64,000 bases of DNA, taken from assembly GCF_000002425.4 (NCBI RefSeq), contig NC_037271.1, positions 8,027,838-8,091,837 of the forward strand, read 5' to 3'. Below the pieces are notes generated by a model that did not search any database, was not told the DNA's origin, and saw only the letters and a list, made by a program, of their open reading frames with translations. The DNA is from Physcomitrium patens (Eukaryota > Streptophyta > Bryopsida > Funariales > Funariaceae). The position numbers were made by a program, and so were the translations under genes. Shown here piece by piece: positions 50,251-63,456 of the stretch (position 1 is the stretch's first letter; each line of letters starts with the position of its first letter).

Positions 50251-51893
50251 ACGTTTAGATAGAATGTTTGATAAACCTTGTTATTTTTTGAATAGATTAG
50301 TGATATTAAAATCAAATCTTCGCAAAAACATGTTCAAATGGGCTTGGTGACAATTCAAAATATGTGCTGATATAAAATATTCAAGATTCTTGTGGTCAAT
50401 ATAAATAATATTTGGATTAGAAGTGCCTTTTGGACAATGGTGCCATTCTTGAAATAAATCCACAATTGCAAAAAGTTCTTTTTCATGAATCTTATAGTAA
50501 ATCTGAATTGTTGAAAATTTTCTTGAATAAAAAGCTATTGAGGGAGGTTTATCATTTATTTCCATTTGCAATAATATGAAAATAAAAAAAAATCCAATTT
50601 GTCTATTTCTATAAAAAATGGCTTAAAAAAGTTGATGCAATATAAAATTAGAGAAAAAATAAAAGATATCTTTAAAGCTTTAAATATTACTTTTGTTTCT
50701 TAATTCCATTGAAGTTTGTCTTTACAAGTCAAACATGTAAGTGGAGCTGCAACTTGAAAGAAGTTTTTGATGAAGATTCGATAGTAGTTGAAAAATTCCA
50801 AAAAACACTAGATATCTTTTATTATTTTTGAAATCTTTCAATCTATAATAGTTTGAACTTTTTTAGAATCCATCATAAGTCTATCTTTGGAAATGATGTA
50901 TCCTAAAAAATTGACTTAAGTAGTATACAATATACACTTTTTTATCTTAGCATATAGTCCTATATCTTTTTATTTTTGTAACACATGATGAACATGAAGT
51001 TCATATTTTTCTATATTTTTAGAATAGATTAAAATATCATCTATATAAAAAATAAAAAAGTCATATTAAAACTCTTAAAAAACATCATTCATTAGATATT
51101 GAAAAGCTGCTAGTGCATTTGTAAGTCCAAAAGGTAGAATGTTGTATTCAAAATGGCTATGACTTGTTTGAAATATAGTCTTCTATACATCTCCTTCTTT
51201 GATGAGTTCCAAATTGTATGATCCTTGTAGATCTATTTTTGTATAGATCCTAGCTTAATTCAATTAATCAAAAAGTCTAGATATCAAAAGTAGTGGATAT
51301 TTATTCTTGATGGTGATTTTCTTGAATCCTAAATTATCAACATACATCTATATTGATCTATCTTTTTTTTTCACAAATAAAATTAAAGCTCTTGCTTTAG
51401 ATTTGGAATAGCATGTGAAATTTCTGGTTAGATTTTCTTCAATATATTCCTTAAATTCAACCAATTTATTTTGTGATAAATTATAAATTGGTCTAAACGA
51501 CAATTGAGCTTTTTCTTGAAGGTCAATTGAATAGTTATAAGGGCAATGTTTTAGAAGAGTGTCTGCATTCTTCTTTTCAAATATATCTTAAAAATCTTCA
51601 TATTGGTTTGGAATGCTATTTAAAGTCTTTCTTCTATTATAAAGAAGTACAGCATAAATAATACAAAGCAATCTTTTTTTTATAGTATACAAGAAAGCTC
51701 TTGCACCTACAAATACAGGTTTAATTATACTAGACTTTTGACTTTCTACTTGATCAATTATATTTTTAATTAATCTTTTAAAAAAATTAAGACTATAAGA
51801 AATCTAATCTATTTTTAGATTATATTTTTTTAGCCATGATAAATCTAAAATGATTAAATTAGAGAGAAATTTAATGATATTAAATATTACAAA

Positions 51894-52550
51894 TGAAACA
51901 AGATTGGTCTACTTCAAGTGTCTAAGGCCCTTTCAATCAATAATAATATAAAATATCATCATAAGACAGGAAAAACTAGATCAAAATAAAACTGAACAAA
52001 ACTAAATAGAATGGGATACAAAAGTAAAAAATGAGCAATCAAAATTATCATAGAACATAACAGAATATGAAGGTACAAAAATCCAATTGTATTAAGAAAA
52101 AGAATCTAGAGCTATATTTGATCAGATGCTCCAAAAGGCCTTGGCCAATCTTATTTATACTTTGTTCTACCACTTGGACTTTCTAGAATGTTCATAGGTA
52201 GTAGATGCAACTAAGATAACTACCTTAAATTTCTTTTAGAATTTTCTATAGTAGACTCTATCTAGATAACCATCTTAAGTCTTTTCTACAAGGTTCTATG
52301 GTGGGCTATACCTAAATAATGACTCTAAATTCTATTTAGAATGTTCTATGGTAGGTTCTATCTAACTTACTAATCTAATATCAATTCTAAGACTTTCATA
52401 GTTCTAATTATCTATTCTTATACAAATATCTTATTTATACCTTGTTACAATTAATTTTCTTCTATTAATGCGGAATGTCCTTATTTTACTTCTTGTAGTA
52501 TCTTCAAATTGTCTCTTGACAAAAGGTGAAGTTTTGTGTAAGTTCCAACA
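51894..52550 (-). repeat. 3' LTR of element H
   Basis: On the reverse strand it runs about 657 bp from TGTTGGAACTTA to TCTTGTTTCA. The TG/CA edges coincide with the end of the chromodomain-side sequence and with the point where G protease breaks off. Confidence 0.6.
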
Positions 52551-53441
52551 TTACATCATAAATGGGATAGTCTTTTTAAAGAATTTTGTATTGAAGTTGT
52601 GGAATCCACTACCATGACAAAGGTAGTTATGCTCCAAAATGCTATCTACTTCATATTTTTGTTGATCATCAATTACAATTGATAGTGGTGGTTGGTGTGA
52701 ATTCAAAAAGCACTTTAGCTTGGAATGAAATTCCTTGAATTGAAAAACATGGAAGATTGGATGGATCCAAATATGTAGCAAAAGCTTGAGGCAATATGCA
52801 ATATTAGAAATTACTACAAAAATGCATAAAGGTTTAAGCCACCGAGTACTAATTTATAGATTTGGATTGATATAATAAGTGGCAAGTTAGTATTAGAGAG
52901 TAATACCTAATCATCCTCTCAAAAGATCTTATGTTGCCGATGGTTATCCGTATACTACTTCTATTAATTTTGTATAGTAAGAAGGAAGTGTCGTACCTCT
53001 TATGAGGCCATTATAAGCTGTTATATAAATACCTCTATTGTCAGGTTGTTGGTATTCATAAAATGATAGAAAGTTGTTAGCCTAATTGGATACTGACCAA
53101 TATTAAGAAAAAATGGTGAATGACCGATACTTCTTTAAATACTATCATTGTAAGCAAACTCCAAAGGCATCATATATTCATTCCAATTACTATGATGAAC
53201 CACCACAAATATCCACCTCATATCCTCTAAGATCTAATTTAAACGCTTTGTTTGTCCATTTATTTGAAAAAAGAAGACTGTAGAGATGGGAAGTTGTATA
53301 TCTACTAGCTTGAATAAGACTTGTCAAAAAATTCCTATGAAGCATGGATTTTGATCTGAAACAATGACATGAGATAATCCATTGTGATAAAAAAATGATA
53401 TTAAAGAGAACTTGTACAAGCGTTGTCATATTATAAAAGCT

Positions 53442-54677
53442 TATAGTATGTAAAAATTAGTTAGAATATATTATATGTTAATAAATCTAGATGTATGTTA
53501 GAATGGTTAATAGATTAATTTAAAGAAAGTGGATTAAAGAAACTTTATTTTGAATTTTTTATTTTTTATTATAGCATTTAAAAAATTATAGGACCTAAAT
53601 GTTTAGTATGAAGCCTTAAGAAGAGATTAGAGCCTAAAGAAAAAAAATCTTTACTAGTAGGAGGCTTATTAAGAGAAATGAAAGCAAGGCATGGTTGGAT
53701 GAAGGCAAGGAATGAAGATCTTCATTCCTATTGGTCAAAGGCCATACCCAATGGGCTTCAAGGAGGCTACTTGAGGCCTTATTAGAGATTAGGGTTACTT
53801 TTTTGAAGTCATTCGAGATTTTAAGGCAAGCATCATCAAGTTTAGGATTTTTGATATGGATTGGGTGAAAATTTTGTATGATTTGGAGTTTTAATGAAGG
53901 AATTATTGGCGCTCAAAGTTAAGGTATCAATTTCATACCTATTGTCACTCTATAGAGCATAACATATGTTTAAAGAAAGTAAAAAAATATCGAAGACTAG
54001 GATTGGAGAGAATACTTTTTCAACTATATTTTTCATATACTGTTTGATGAATTTGGAGTTTGGATGAAGAAGTTATAGAGGGTTGAAGTCAATGCATCCA
54101 AATCATAGGCAGTAAGTAAGTGATTTTGTTTGTAGTAATGGTTAGAGCTATATCTTAAGTTTCTAGAAGAATTTTTGGCTCAAATCTTTTAAAGAAGATA
54201 GATAATTTTATTAAAAAACTATACATACAAACTTTGTGGCATTTGAATATTTAGTTTGTGAGATATGAAGAAAATTACACACAAGTGTATAAAAACTAGG
54301 ATTTGAAGCTATTGTTAGGAGTTCAGTGATATCTTAAGATCCGCTATGAATTTGCAATTGAAATTTGTTTTTAAAAGTTGATAAGAGTACATCAGTACTT
54401 CATGTAAAATTTGAGTAAGTTTGGATAGTCGATTTAAGAGATATGGAGTATTGAAGTTTGGAAAAATTTCTATATAAGGATAAACAAGGTTTTAGAGGAT
54501 TTTATCATATTTTGGATGTTGTTGGTTACTTGAGATTAATGTATTTGGTGTAATTGCTCCAAAAAAAGAATTTTTATATATAAACTTAGTGCTTCTCTTA
54601 TTTTGAAGCTTGATTGAGCAATTAGTGATAGCTAGGAATCTAGTGTTTTCTTGAGGCAAACTCTCTCTACCTCGACA
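53442..54677 (+). repeat. Solo LTR R (about 1.2 kb) inserted in H
   Basis: A 1,236-bp non-coding block ending CTCGACA. It interrupts the integrase of H, with a near-matching 5-bp flank (AAGCT left, ATGCT right). A reverse-complement copy lies in copia D at 17,927-18,837. Confidence 0.7.
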
Positions 54678-54732
54678 ATGCTAAGGCATCAATATTGAAG
54701 TGCATTGCAGCTAAGTAAAATTGCTTCGAGAG

Positions 54733-54924
54733 TCAATCTACAAAGATGGCAATCACACTATGATTATAAGGCATTTGTGGCAAACACATAATAAGACCCA
54801 TAGTCACTTGCTCCCAACGTGCCGTTGGTAACAAAAAATGATTGCAATAGTTTAAGAAGCATTGAGTTGTATTTTTTATTACATTGATATGACTTATAAG
54901 AGTATACGAAGGCTTAAACATCAC
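54733..54924 (-). mobile_element. Integrase N-terminal block of H
   Basis: Residues include LPTARWEQVTMGLIMCLPQMP and IAIFVD, matching the WEQVTMDFI...LP block of Ty3 integrases. It is part of element H and is listed to anchor its orientation. Confidence 0.75.
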
Positions 54925-56493
54925 AATCCAAACCTGCCTAAAATCATGTCCTTAAGATCTGTTCTAAAGTCTTTTCACCTCTTAGATGTCTAGATATTGG
55001 GATGACATGTCTCTCTTGAAATATGCACATCTGGAATATAATATTATTTAATACATAAATTTACTTCTAAAAATAAAATAAGTAATCATTAAGAGTATAA
55101 TCTTGATATTGTATATTATCCACCTTCAATCAATTACTAACAATCTTAAAATAAATATCTCATTGCATAACTTTCTTCTATTTTACATCTTTAATTAGAT
55201 TTGAAATGATACTACTAATGGTAGCGACTTCTGTCTTGTCTCTCAATTCGTCCTTCAAGTCTAGTCTTTGTAACAATCTATCTAGCACAATATGTTTTTG
55301 CCTTTGCTTATACTCAAGGTGGATATCAAGAAGCTGTAGTTGTTTTTTCTAATGATGATGTCATGATTTCATATTTTTCAGATACAAATCATGTAGCAAA
55401 GATTGATGGTCAGTCCAAACTACCATTGGCTTCTCCAAAAAATAGTATTGCCATATCTTTATAGCGAGTACAATTGCTAATTGTTCTTGATATCATGCAA
55501 AGTAATTGCGTTCTTCTCTTTTGAGCTTGCATAATCTATATGCTATAGATTGAAGGTGCCTACCAAAGTCTTCTTGAATCATTATTTTGATAACAAAGTC
55601 AAAAGCATCAATATCAAGCATACAAGGAACTTTAGAATCATATGATTGCAATATTGGAGTAGTAATGAATACCTCCTTTAACTTATTAAACGCACTTTTC
55701 TATTCTAGTTTCCATTCAAATATAGCACCTTTCTCTAATAGATTTGTCAATGAGGTAGTAATGTAAGTAAATCGCCAAAAAAAAATGATAATAATATCTA
55801 GTAATGTTTAAAAATGAGCAGACTTCAGAAATATCCTTAAAGGTTGATCAATCTTCTACTACTTTTATCTTATCTTGCTTCATATTCTTGCCTTTCAAAG
55901 GACACCACATGTTCCCAAAAAGGTGACTTTCAACTCCCAAAGTTTACATTTTGATTGCTTGCAATAGAAGCAACTATCATATAGTTGATATAGTACTTCT
56001 CATAGATGTTGTTTATGCTCTTCAGTGGTTTTATTGTATACAAAGATATCATCAATGAAGAAAATTATATACTTATCCAAAAGGTCATGAAATAATTTGT
56101 TTATGTATCTGATGAAAGAAGCTAGAATATTGGTAAGGCCAAAAGATAAATCAACCATTTGAAATATCTATAGCATGTACAAAATGTTGTCTTTTTTACA
56201 TCTTCTCTTGCAATAGGTGTTTGCCAATAGCCGCTATGAATTCTAATTTACTAAAGATGGTCACACCTTAAAGTTAGTGAAGAAGATCATCCATGCTTAG
56301 AAGTGAATATGCCTTCTCAAAAATCTACTTATTGAGGCCTTGATAGTCAAAGCAAAGGCAAAGTCGACCATCCTTCTTGTGTACAAAGAGTATGGGTGCT
56401 TCCCATAGTAATGTACTTTCTCAAATGAGGTCTTTTTTTAAGATTTTGTTCAATGTCTTCTGTAGCTCTTCAAGTTCTTTTGGTGCTATGTGA

Positions 56494-57638
56494 TGTCATG
56501 ATGTAATATGACTATATAGTGAAAATATAATCAAAATTAAATTTCTAATTAATATTTAATTATGTTGATTCAATAGTAATTTAAGATATTTAAACATGGT
56601 TTTTATAAAAGCCTCTTAATTTATTTTCTTATCTTAATAATTAGTAAGTTGAAGGTTGATTAGGAATTTTACCTTCTATGCTATAGAGAGTCTTCTATTG
56701 CCTTAGAAAAAACATAAATAGATAAAATCAGATTAAAAGACAAATAATTAATATAGTTGATATTATGATTAAGTTGAGGATAGCATTAGACTAAAAGACT
56801 CCTAGGATAGGTTAGATTGATATCTAGGAGTCAACCATTTGTAAAATATGGTCAAAATCAGATCTTTAGCAATTAAAATGACCACTTAAGACAAAATATA
56901 GTTTCATTTGAAGATCAGAGATAAGGATTCAAGAGGTAGCTTAGAGTTTATTATAAAGATGTAAGATTTATTTTTATGAGGTTTTTTTAGACTTAATAAT
57001 GGTTATTTTAAATCAAGATTTGTATTGGAAACTTAAGATTTATACAATATAATTAAAAGTAGTACTCTCAGCTAGTTTATGAAATTGGTGTTATATCTAT
57101 GATTCAAAATTTGATAGTGCTAAATTAGTTGGATGAACTAAGTGTATACAAAAATATGTGAAAAATCTAATAGTATGATTTCGAGATATCTGGATTTTAG
57201 TAGAAGAAGGTATCAGAAGTTGGCACTTTGGGATTGGATAAAGTTTCTATAATATATGAAGATCTACTACTTGGATCAAAATAAAATTTAGCATGGTACT
57301 AGAAGACTTAAAGATTAAGCTATACATCAATTTAGAATTGAAGTAAATAGTTGAAGAAGGAAAAGACATTACTAGAACATTTGCATCAACTTTCAAGTTA
57401 GTAGCCGAGTAACATCAATGTGGTTTTTAGGAAATTTCTCATAATTGGTAACTTGGATTGGAATGAATTCTTTTTAAGCACATAAAAGAATCATAGTGGC
57501 ATTTAAGTGCAAAATTTTACTCTAAGTAGATGGTTGGATTAGAATTTGCTACTTACTAAAGCTTGACTATTAAGATTAAGGTTTATAAAAAAAATTCAAA
57601 ATTACCTAATAATAAAAATAACAAGGCAATTGAAGTTT
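56494..57638 (+). repeat. LTR Z, same family as X
   Basis: It begins TGTCATGATGTAATATGAC, which matches the start of X in its own orientation. It cuts off the RT of H at its left edge and is itself interrupted by B3 at 57639. No coding capacity. Confidence 0.55.
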
Positions 57639-58201
57639 TATCATGGACATACTCATGTAAACTAGTAATTCTAAATAAAAATAGGTAGAAGTAAATAAAA
57701 ATAGATAAAAATGAGTTAATTCTATAGTATTTGATGTGGAAGCTTCCTAAAAGCTTCATAGATGTTGCTTTGACATTATAGGTATCTTTAATTGATTTTT
57801 TGGATTCAAAACGTGGTCAACAAGTTAGCCATGTGCCACAGATGTTATTAGCTTGAAGACCAAGCTAACAATGTAGTCCACACGTAGAAAAACTTGTCTC
57901 GTTAGTCAAGGCATGTGTCCTATAAAATCAACACTTATTGGAGGTCCCATAGAACGTCGCCGCATAGCCCTTAGTTAGATAGTATATATAGAGACAAGAG
58001 TGAAGCCTTCTTCACTCTTATTAACTCCTTCTTTTGCTTCCAGTTTAGTTTCAAGAATCTCTAGTTTTCTTGTCTTTTGGCAATAGCCATTCCAATTTCT
58101 CTTTCAAATATACATATTTGTTTATTTATATTTTGTTACCTTTCTTTGAGTGAAGGCTCACTTCTTTGAATTGCTTTTTCATCGAGTTCTTGTCCTTCAC
58201 A
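57639..58201 (+). repeat. 5' LTR of B3
   Basis: About 563 bp, starting at the equivalent of TGTCACGG (here TATCATGG) and ending TCCTTCACA. The primer and primer-site pair is partly decayed in this copy. Confidence 0.88.
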
Positions 58202-61200
58202 GATTGAGAAGAATATATCTACAATATCAGAGCTTTGTCTAATCTTGATTAAGAAAGGATTACTCATTTTTCTTGATAAGATGTAAGCATATTAGAAGTT
58301 GCGGATTTCCTTCTTCTAAACTAATATTATCCTTAGTATTTTCTTTGTTCTCAAGTCCTCTCTTCTATTTGTCTTGAGCGATATTAGACATCTTCTCTTT
58401 TCTAAGTGTTATCATGACAAAACTTATTGAAATGAAGAGTGTAATGGCACAAATGCAAGAACAATTGAGGGAGTTAATGCTTACGATGCATCAACTCAAT
58501 TTACCACCACAAAGAGCAACAAGATTGGCAGAAAAAGAAGATATAGAAATGGTTGGAGCTACTTCAATATTTGCACCAAATCATGTCCTTTTTCTTATGC
58601 TGGAATGCCCTTCCAATGTTAGAGAACCAAGAATTGCCCTATCCGAGAAGTTTGATGGTACCAGATCCAAGTTTAGAGGATTTATCAATCAAGTGTAACT
58701 TGTGATTGAACTTCAACCCCAAAGCTATCTAACTCCAAGATCGCAAGTTAGATTCATTGATACGCTTCTTTCAGGTTCAGTACTATCATGGTTTTTATCT
58801 TTTCTTGAACGATGAGATCTAATATTGGATAATCTAGAAGCTTTTTTGGCAGAGTTTTGATCCATGTATGGAAAACATGATGCAATTCATGTTGCAACTA
58901 ATAAGATCCGTACTTTATGATAAGGCAAACAATCAATAACATTGTATACTTCACAATTTTGACAACTTGCAACTGATATCAAGTGAGATGATGTTGCACT
59001 TATTAGCCAATTTCTCTATAGATTATAATATGAAGTAAAAAAATTAATGCTCAACTTACCTGATCCTCAAACATTGAGTCAAGCAATTGACTTTGCAATG
59101 AAATATGACAATCGCCTTTTTGAATTTTGATTTGAAAATTGTATAAGAAGACCTCAACATTACTATAATTCAATGGTAATACCAATATCTCTTCAATACA
59201 TACATTCGGAAGTAGAAGATATGCAAATTAATGCAGTATGTTTCAAACCTCTTACTGAGCAAGAAAAGACTGGTCGTCGTCAAGAAGGATTATGTTTATA
59301 TTGTGGAAAACCAAAGCACACTGCTCAACATTATCCAAAGAAATGACGCAACGACAAATTGAGGAGTATAGCTATGAAAGAAGACAATATAACAGAAAAC
59401 GAGCTTGTCCAGCTACAATAGAGACCGTGCGGCTGAAACCTTGCACAACATCTAATGAAGGTCCTATTCTCTCCTGAGAGCCCTCTCCTTATTTTATATT
59501 AAATATTATTTTAGGACCTAAACACTACAAAGCCTCTGCCTTGTTAGATTCAGGAGCCTCAGCATGTTTCTTAGATGAAGAATTTACTAAAAAACATAGC
59601 ATATCTTTAGTAAAGAAAACTAAACCTGTTCATGTAGAAGTCATAGATGGTCTTCCATTGTCTTCTGGAGATATTATTCATGAAACCCTTCCTATAGAAG
59701 TAATAATCAATGATCATAATAGCTTTGTAGTATTTAATATTATTAGATCTCCCTCTAATTCAGTCATTTAAGGTTTATCGTGGTTAGAAAAATATGCCCC
59801 TCAAATAGGTTCGATTTCTCGAATTTTTACTTTCTCTAAAAGTATAACTAACAATGCAATTAATCAAATACAGAGTCATAAGTCCTATTCAATTAAATAC
59901 GTGTTTAGAAGTGCAAAAGTTTTCTTGTATGCTGCTATAAAAGAATCACCATATATTATTTATGCCACACTCATTTTTATTGGTGAAATGACTTCACGTC
60001 ACATTCCAAGCCAATATCAAGAATTTCAAGATGTATTCAAAAAAAAGAATGCGGATACACTCCCTGAACATAATCCCTATGATTGTTCAATTGACCTTTA
60101 AGAAGGAGCACAATCGCCATTCGGACCAATCTACAGTTTATCATAAAATGACTTGACTGAACTCAAGGAGTATATTGAAGAAAATCTAGCCAAGAATTTC
60201 ATATGCTATTTTAAATCTCACACAGGAGCTCCAATTCTATTTGTGAAGAAAAAAGATGGATCATTACGGATGTGTGTTGATTATCGAGGACTCAACAAGA
60301 TTACCATCAAGAACAGGTATCTACTACCTTTAATATCTAGACTTCTTGATCAGCTGAATTAAGCTAAGATCTATATACAAATAGATCTCGAGGGAGTATA
60401 CAATCTAGTATGCATCAAAGAAGGAGATGAATGGAAGACTGCATTTCGAACTAGGTATGGACATTTTGAATACAACATCATGCCTTTTGAACTTACAAAT
60501 ACACGAGCAGCTTTTCAACATCTAATGAATGATATTTTTTGAGAATTTTTGGACGATTTTGTAGTCTGTTATCTAGACGACATCTTGATCTATTCTAAGA
60601 ATCCAGAAGAACATGAACTTCATGTTCGTCGTGTGTTACAAAAATTAAGAGATGCAGGACTCTATGTCAAGATAGAAAAGTATGTATTCCACACTATTCA
60701 AGTTGATTTCTTAGGATACATCATTTCAAATGATGGACTTATGATGGATCCTAAAAAAGTTCAAACTATTATAGATTGGAAGATCCCAAAAAACGGTAAG
60801 AGATATCCAATGTTTTTTGGGATTTTCCAACTACTATTGGATCTTCATCAAGGAGTTCTCTCGAGTTGCAGCTCCACTTATACGTTTGACTTATAAAGAC
60901 AAACTCCAATGGAATCAAAAAACGGAAGTTACTTTTGAATCTTTAAAGACAACGTTTTTTTCTGCACCAATCTTGTATCGTGTTGATTTTTTCAAAGCAT
61001 TCTTTATGGAAACAGATGAATCAGACTTTGCTCTGGGTACAGTTTTATTACAAATGGGAACAGATGGCAAACTACATCCAGTAGCCTTTCATTCAAGAAA
61101 ATTCTCAGCAGTAGAAATCAATTATGAGATCCATAACAAAGAACTTCTTGCAATTGTAGATTCTTTTCAAGAATGGCATCATTATCTAGAAGGCGCTTCT

Positions 61201-63010
61201 AGTCCAGTCATCGTGTATACGGATCAAAAGAACCTCGAGTATTTTATGTCAGCACGTATATTAAATCATCCTCAAGCTTGTTGGAGCATGTCTTTATCAA
61301 GATTTGAGTTCATCATCACTTATCGGCCAAGAAAATAAGAAGGTTTGTCTGATGCCTTGTCTAGACATTCTTATCTTGTACTAAAAGAAGGAGATGCAAC
61401 TTTTGAGCAACAAAGAATGGTTCTCTTGAAGCCGGAGCAATTTCATCTACGAATAATAAAATCAACATTGACTATTGATTTAACTTTTCTTAAGCTAGTC
61501 CAGTTAAGTATGTCTTTAGGCCCTCTTGTTCATGATATCAAGAATAATTCTTCTAAACTTCATAATCTCTCTAAATTTGAATTCAAGCACAACCTACTCT
61601 ATTTTGAAGGACGCCTATATGTTCTAGAAGGAGAAGCACGTTTACGTATTCTTCAAGCTCGTCACGACTTCCCAGCACCAGGATATTTTGGATACAATAA
61701 GACTTTGGAGCTGATATCTAAGGATTTTTGGCAGCCTCAAATGTGGAAGGCAGTCAAAGATTTTGTACAATCATGTGATGTTTGCTCAAGATCAAAAACT
61801 CTTCGTCATCGACCTTTTTGACTTCTTCAGCCATTATCCATTCTAGAACAACCATGGTCTTCTGTTTCTATAGACTTTATCACAGATCTTCCAATGTAAG
61901 GTTCTTATGACTCTATATTCATGATAATAGATCGTTTTATCTAGATGGCATATTTTGTACTATGTACAAAATCTATTAGAGGTGAAGAAACAAATAAGCT
62001 CTTTCTTTACAATATCTATTGCTATCATGGATTATTCAAGGATATTATATCAGATAGGAGAACTCAATTTGTATCAAGATTTTAGTGGACTCTTTTTAAG
62101 ATTCTAAAAGTGGATATAAAACTATCTTTGATATTCCATCTTTAAACTGATGGACAAACGGAACGTATTAATCAAGTTTTGGAGCAATATTTAAGATATA
62201 TCATTAACTACAAACAAGCTGTTTGGACAACTCTTTTGCCATTGGCAGAGTTTACTTACAATAAAACAGTACATTCTTCTATAAAACAAACACCTTTCTT
62301 TGCTAATTATGGTTATCATCCACGACTTGATACTTTTGACTTTTCAAAAGTTGATAATCTTGCTACGAAAGATTTGGCGATTCATTTGTCAAAGCTACAT
62401 GCAACAATGAAGGCACAATTAAAAGAGGCTCAAGAACAACAAAAGGTCAATGCAGATGTTTATCAAAAGGAACAACCGCCATTCTACTTGGGTGATAAGA
62501 TATGGCTACTTTGTTGTAATATCAAGACCACTCGTCCTTGTGACAAGTTGGACTATCAAAGGCTCGGACCATTTTCTATTTCTGCACAAATCAATACAGT
62601 TGCATATCGTTTACATCTATCGGACTCAATGAAAATCCATCCAGTATTCCACGTTTTTCTTCTTGAACTATACAAGGCAGTGGACATACCAAAAAGACGA
62701 GAAGCTCGACCTTCTCCTATAGAAGTGAATAATAATAAAGAATTTGAAGTGGAAGAAGTCTTAGATTCAAGGCGGTGTCGAAATAAATTAGAATATCATG
62801 TCCATTGATGCGGATATGGTATTAGTGAATGCACATAGGAGTCCATAGAGAAACTTGCAAATGTAGCAAAGGCAGTGGAGGCTTTTCATCGATGACATCC
62901 ATCAAAATCAAGATGAAAACCTTCTTTATAAAAGAAACAACATCTCGGTAAGTTAATATTCTATTTTCAATTATTGTTTATAGTTTTTTTGTATTTATGA
63001 TGCTTGGGAG

Positions 63011-63415
63011 ATGGAAAACCAACAACTAGCAGATTTGACTCAAGAGCCTTCATTTGCTGACCTGCCAGACGAGACATTACGATTGTCACAACCTTCAAGA
63101 TGATGCAATCGAGATGAAAATCTTCCTCATATAGATGGCGAGATACAACGCGTTTGGTATCACGACTTGGGAAGGGACTCTCGATGTTTGGTGATTGTGC
63201 TAGAGGTAGGAACAACTCCTGATGGTGTTCCAAATATTCTATTCGAAGGAAGTTATGAAGGCCTCAACAATGATCAAATAACTGGGTGGTCTTTTCGCCC
63301 TGATATGGGACACTACCGATGGTTGAGAGGCCCTATCAATCATCTTCGAAGAGAACAAAGATCAGAGTATGTGGTAAATATAATTCATCGCATCATAGAT
63401 TTTTTCAACATATGA
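63011..63415 (+). CDS. Extra frame after the chromodomain, B3
   Basis: It begins MENQQLADLTQEPSFADLP. The C-terminal 82 residues form a continuous frame (63167-63415) with CLVIVLEVG, a GHYRWLRGPINHLRREQ block and IIHRIIDFF. It ends about 40 bp before the 3' LTR. Same family as the frame at 4699-5052. No known domain. Confidence 0.55.
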
Positions 63416-63456
63416 TGACCGCTTTTTGTGGAATTCGTTCCTAGAAGAGGGAATAA

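Larger units (their letters stand above)
40008..51893 (-). mobile_element. Old family-B-like Ty3 element G, split by three insertions
   Basis: Minus-strand segments belonging to G are 40008-42256, 48427-48841 and 50251-51893. The rest is inserted elements E (42257-48421), X (48842-50250) and, at the right edge, H (from 51894). G reads from right to left: protease (about 51,650-51,893), RT (about 50,620-51,560), RNase H (about 50,256-50,600), integrase HHCC (about 48,430-48,841) and core (41,952-42,256), chromodomain (about 41,200-41,350), traces of the extra frame (about 40,600-41,030), purine tract and 3' LTR. The segments line up in B2 order without gaps at the insertion points. Its gag and 5' LTR lie beyond the window. 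Heavily decayed, with dozens of breaks. Confidence 0.85.
51894..56493 (-). mobile_element. Ty3 element H, split by solo LTR R
   Basis: Minus-strand Ty3 of another family, inserted in the protease region of G. From right to left: RT (about 55,760-56,493), RNase H (about 55,270-55,720), integrase HHCC and the TARWEQVTMGLI block (54,678-55,200), integrase core (53,150-53,441), C-terminal part with HPIFHVFQFK and QQKYEVDSILEH (52,551-52,800), then the 3' LTR. R occupies 53,442-54,677. The element is cut at 56494 by LTR Z and its 5' half is outside the window. Decayed, with dozens of breaks. Confidence 0.8.
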
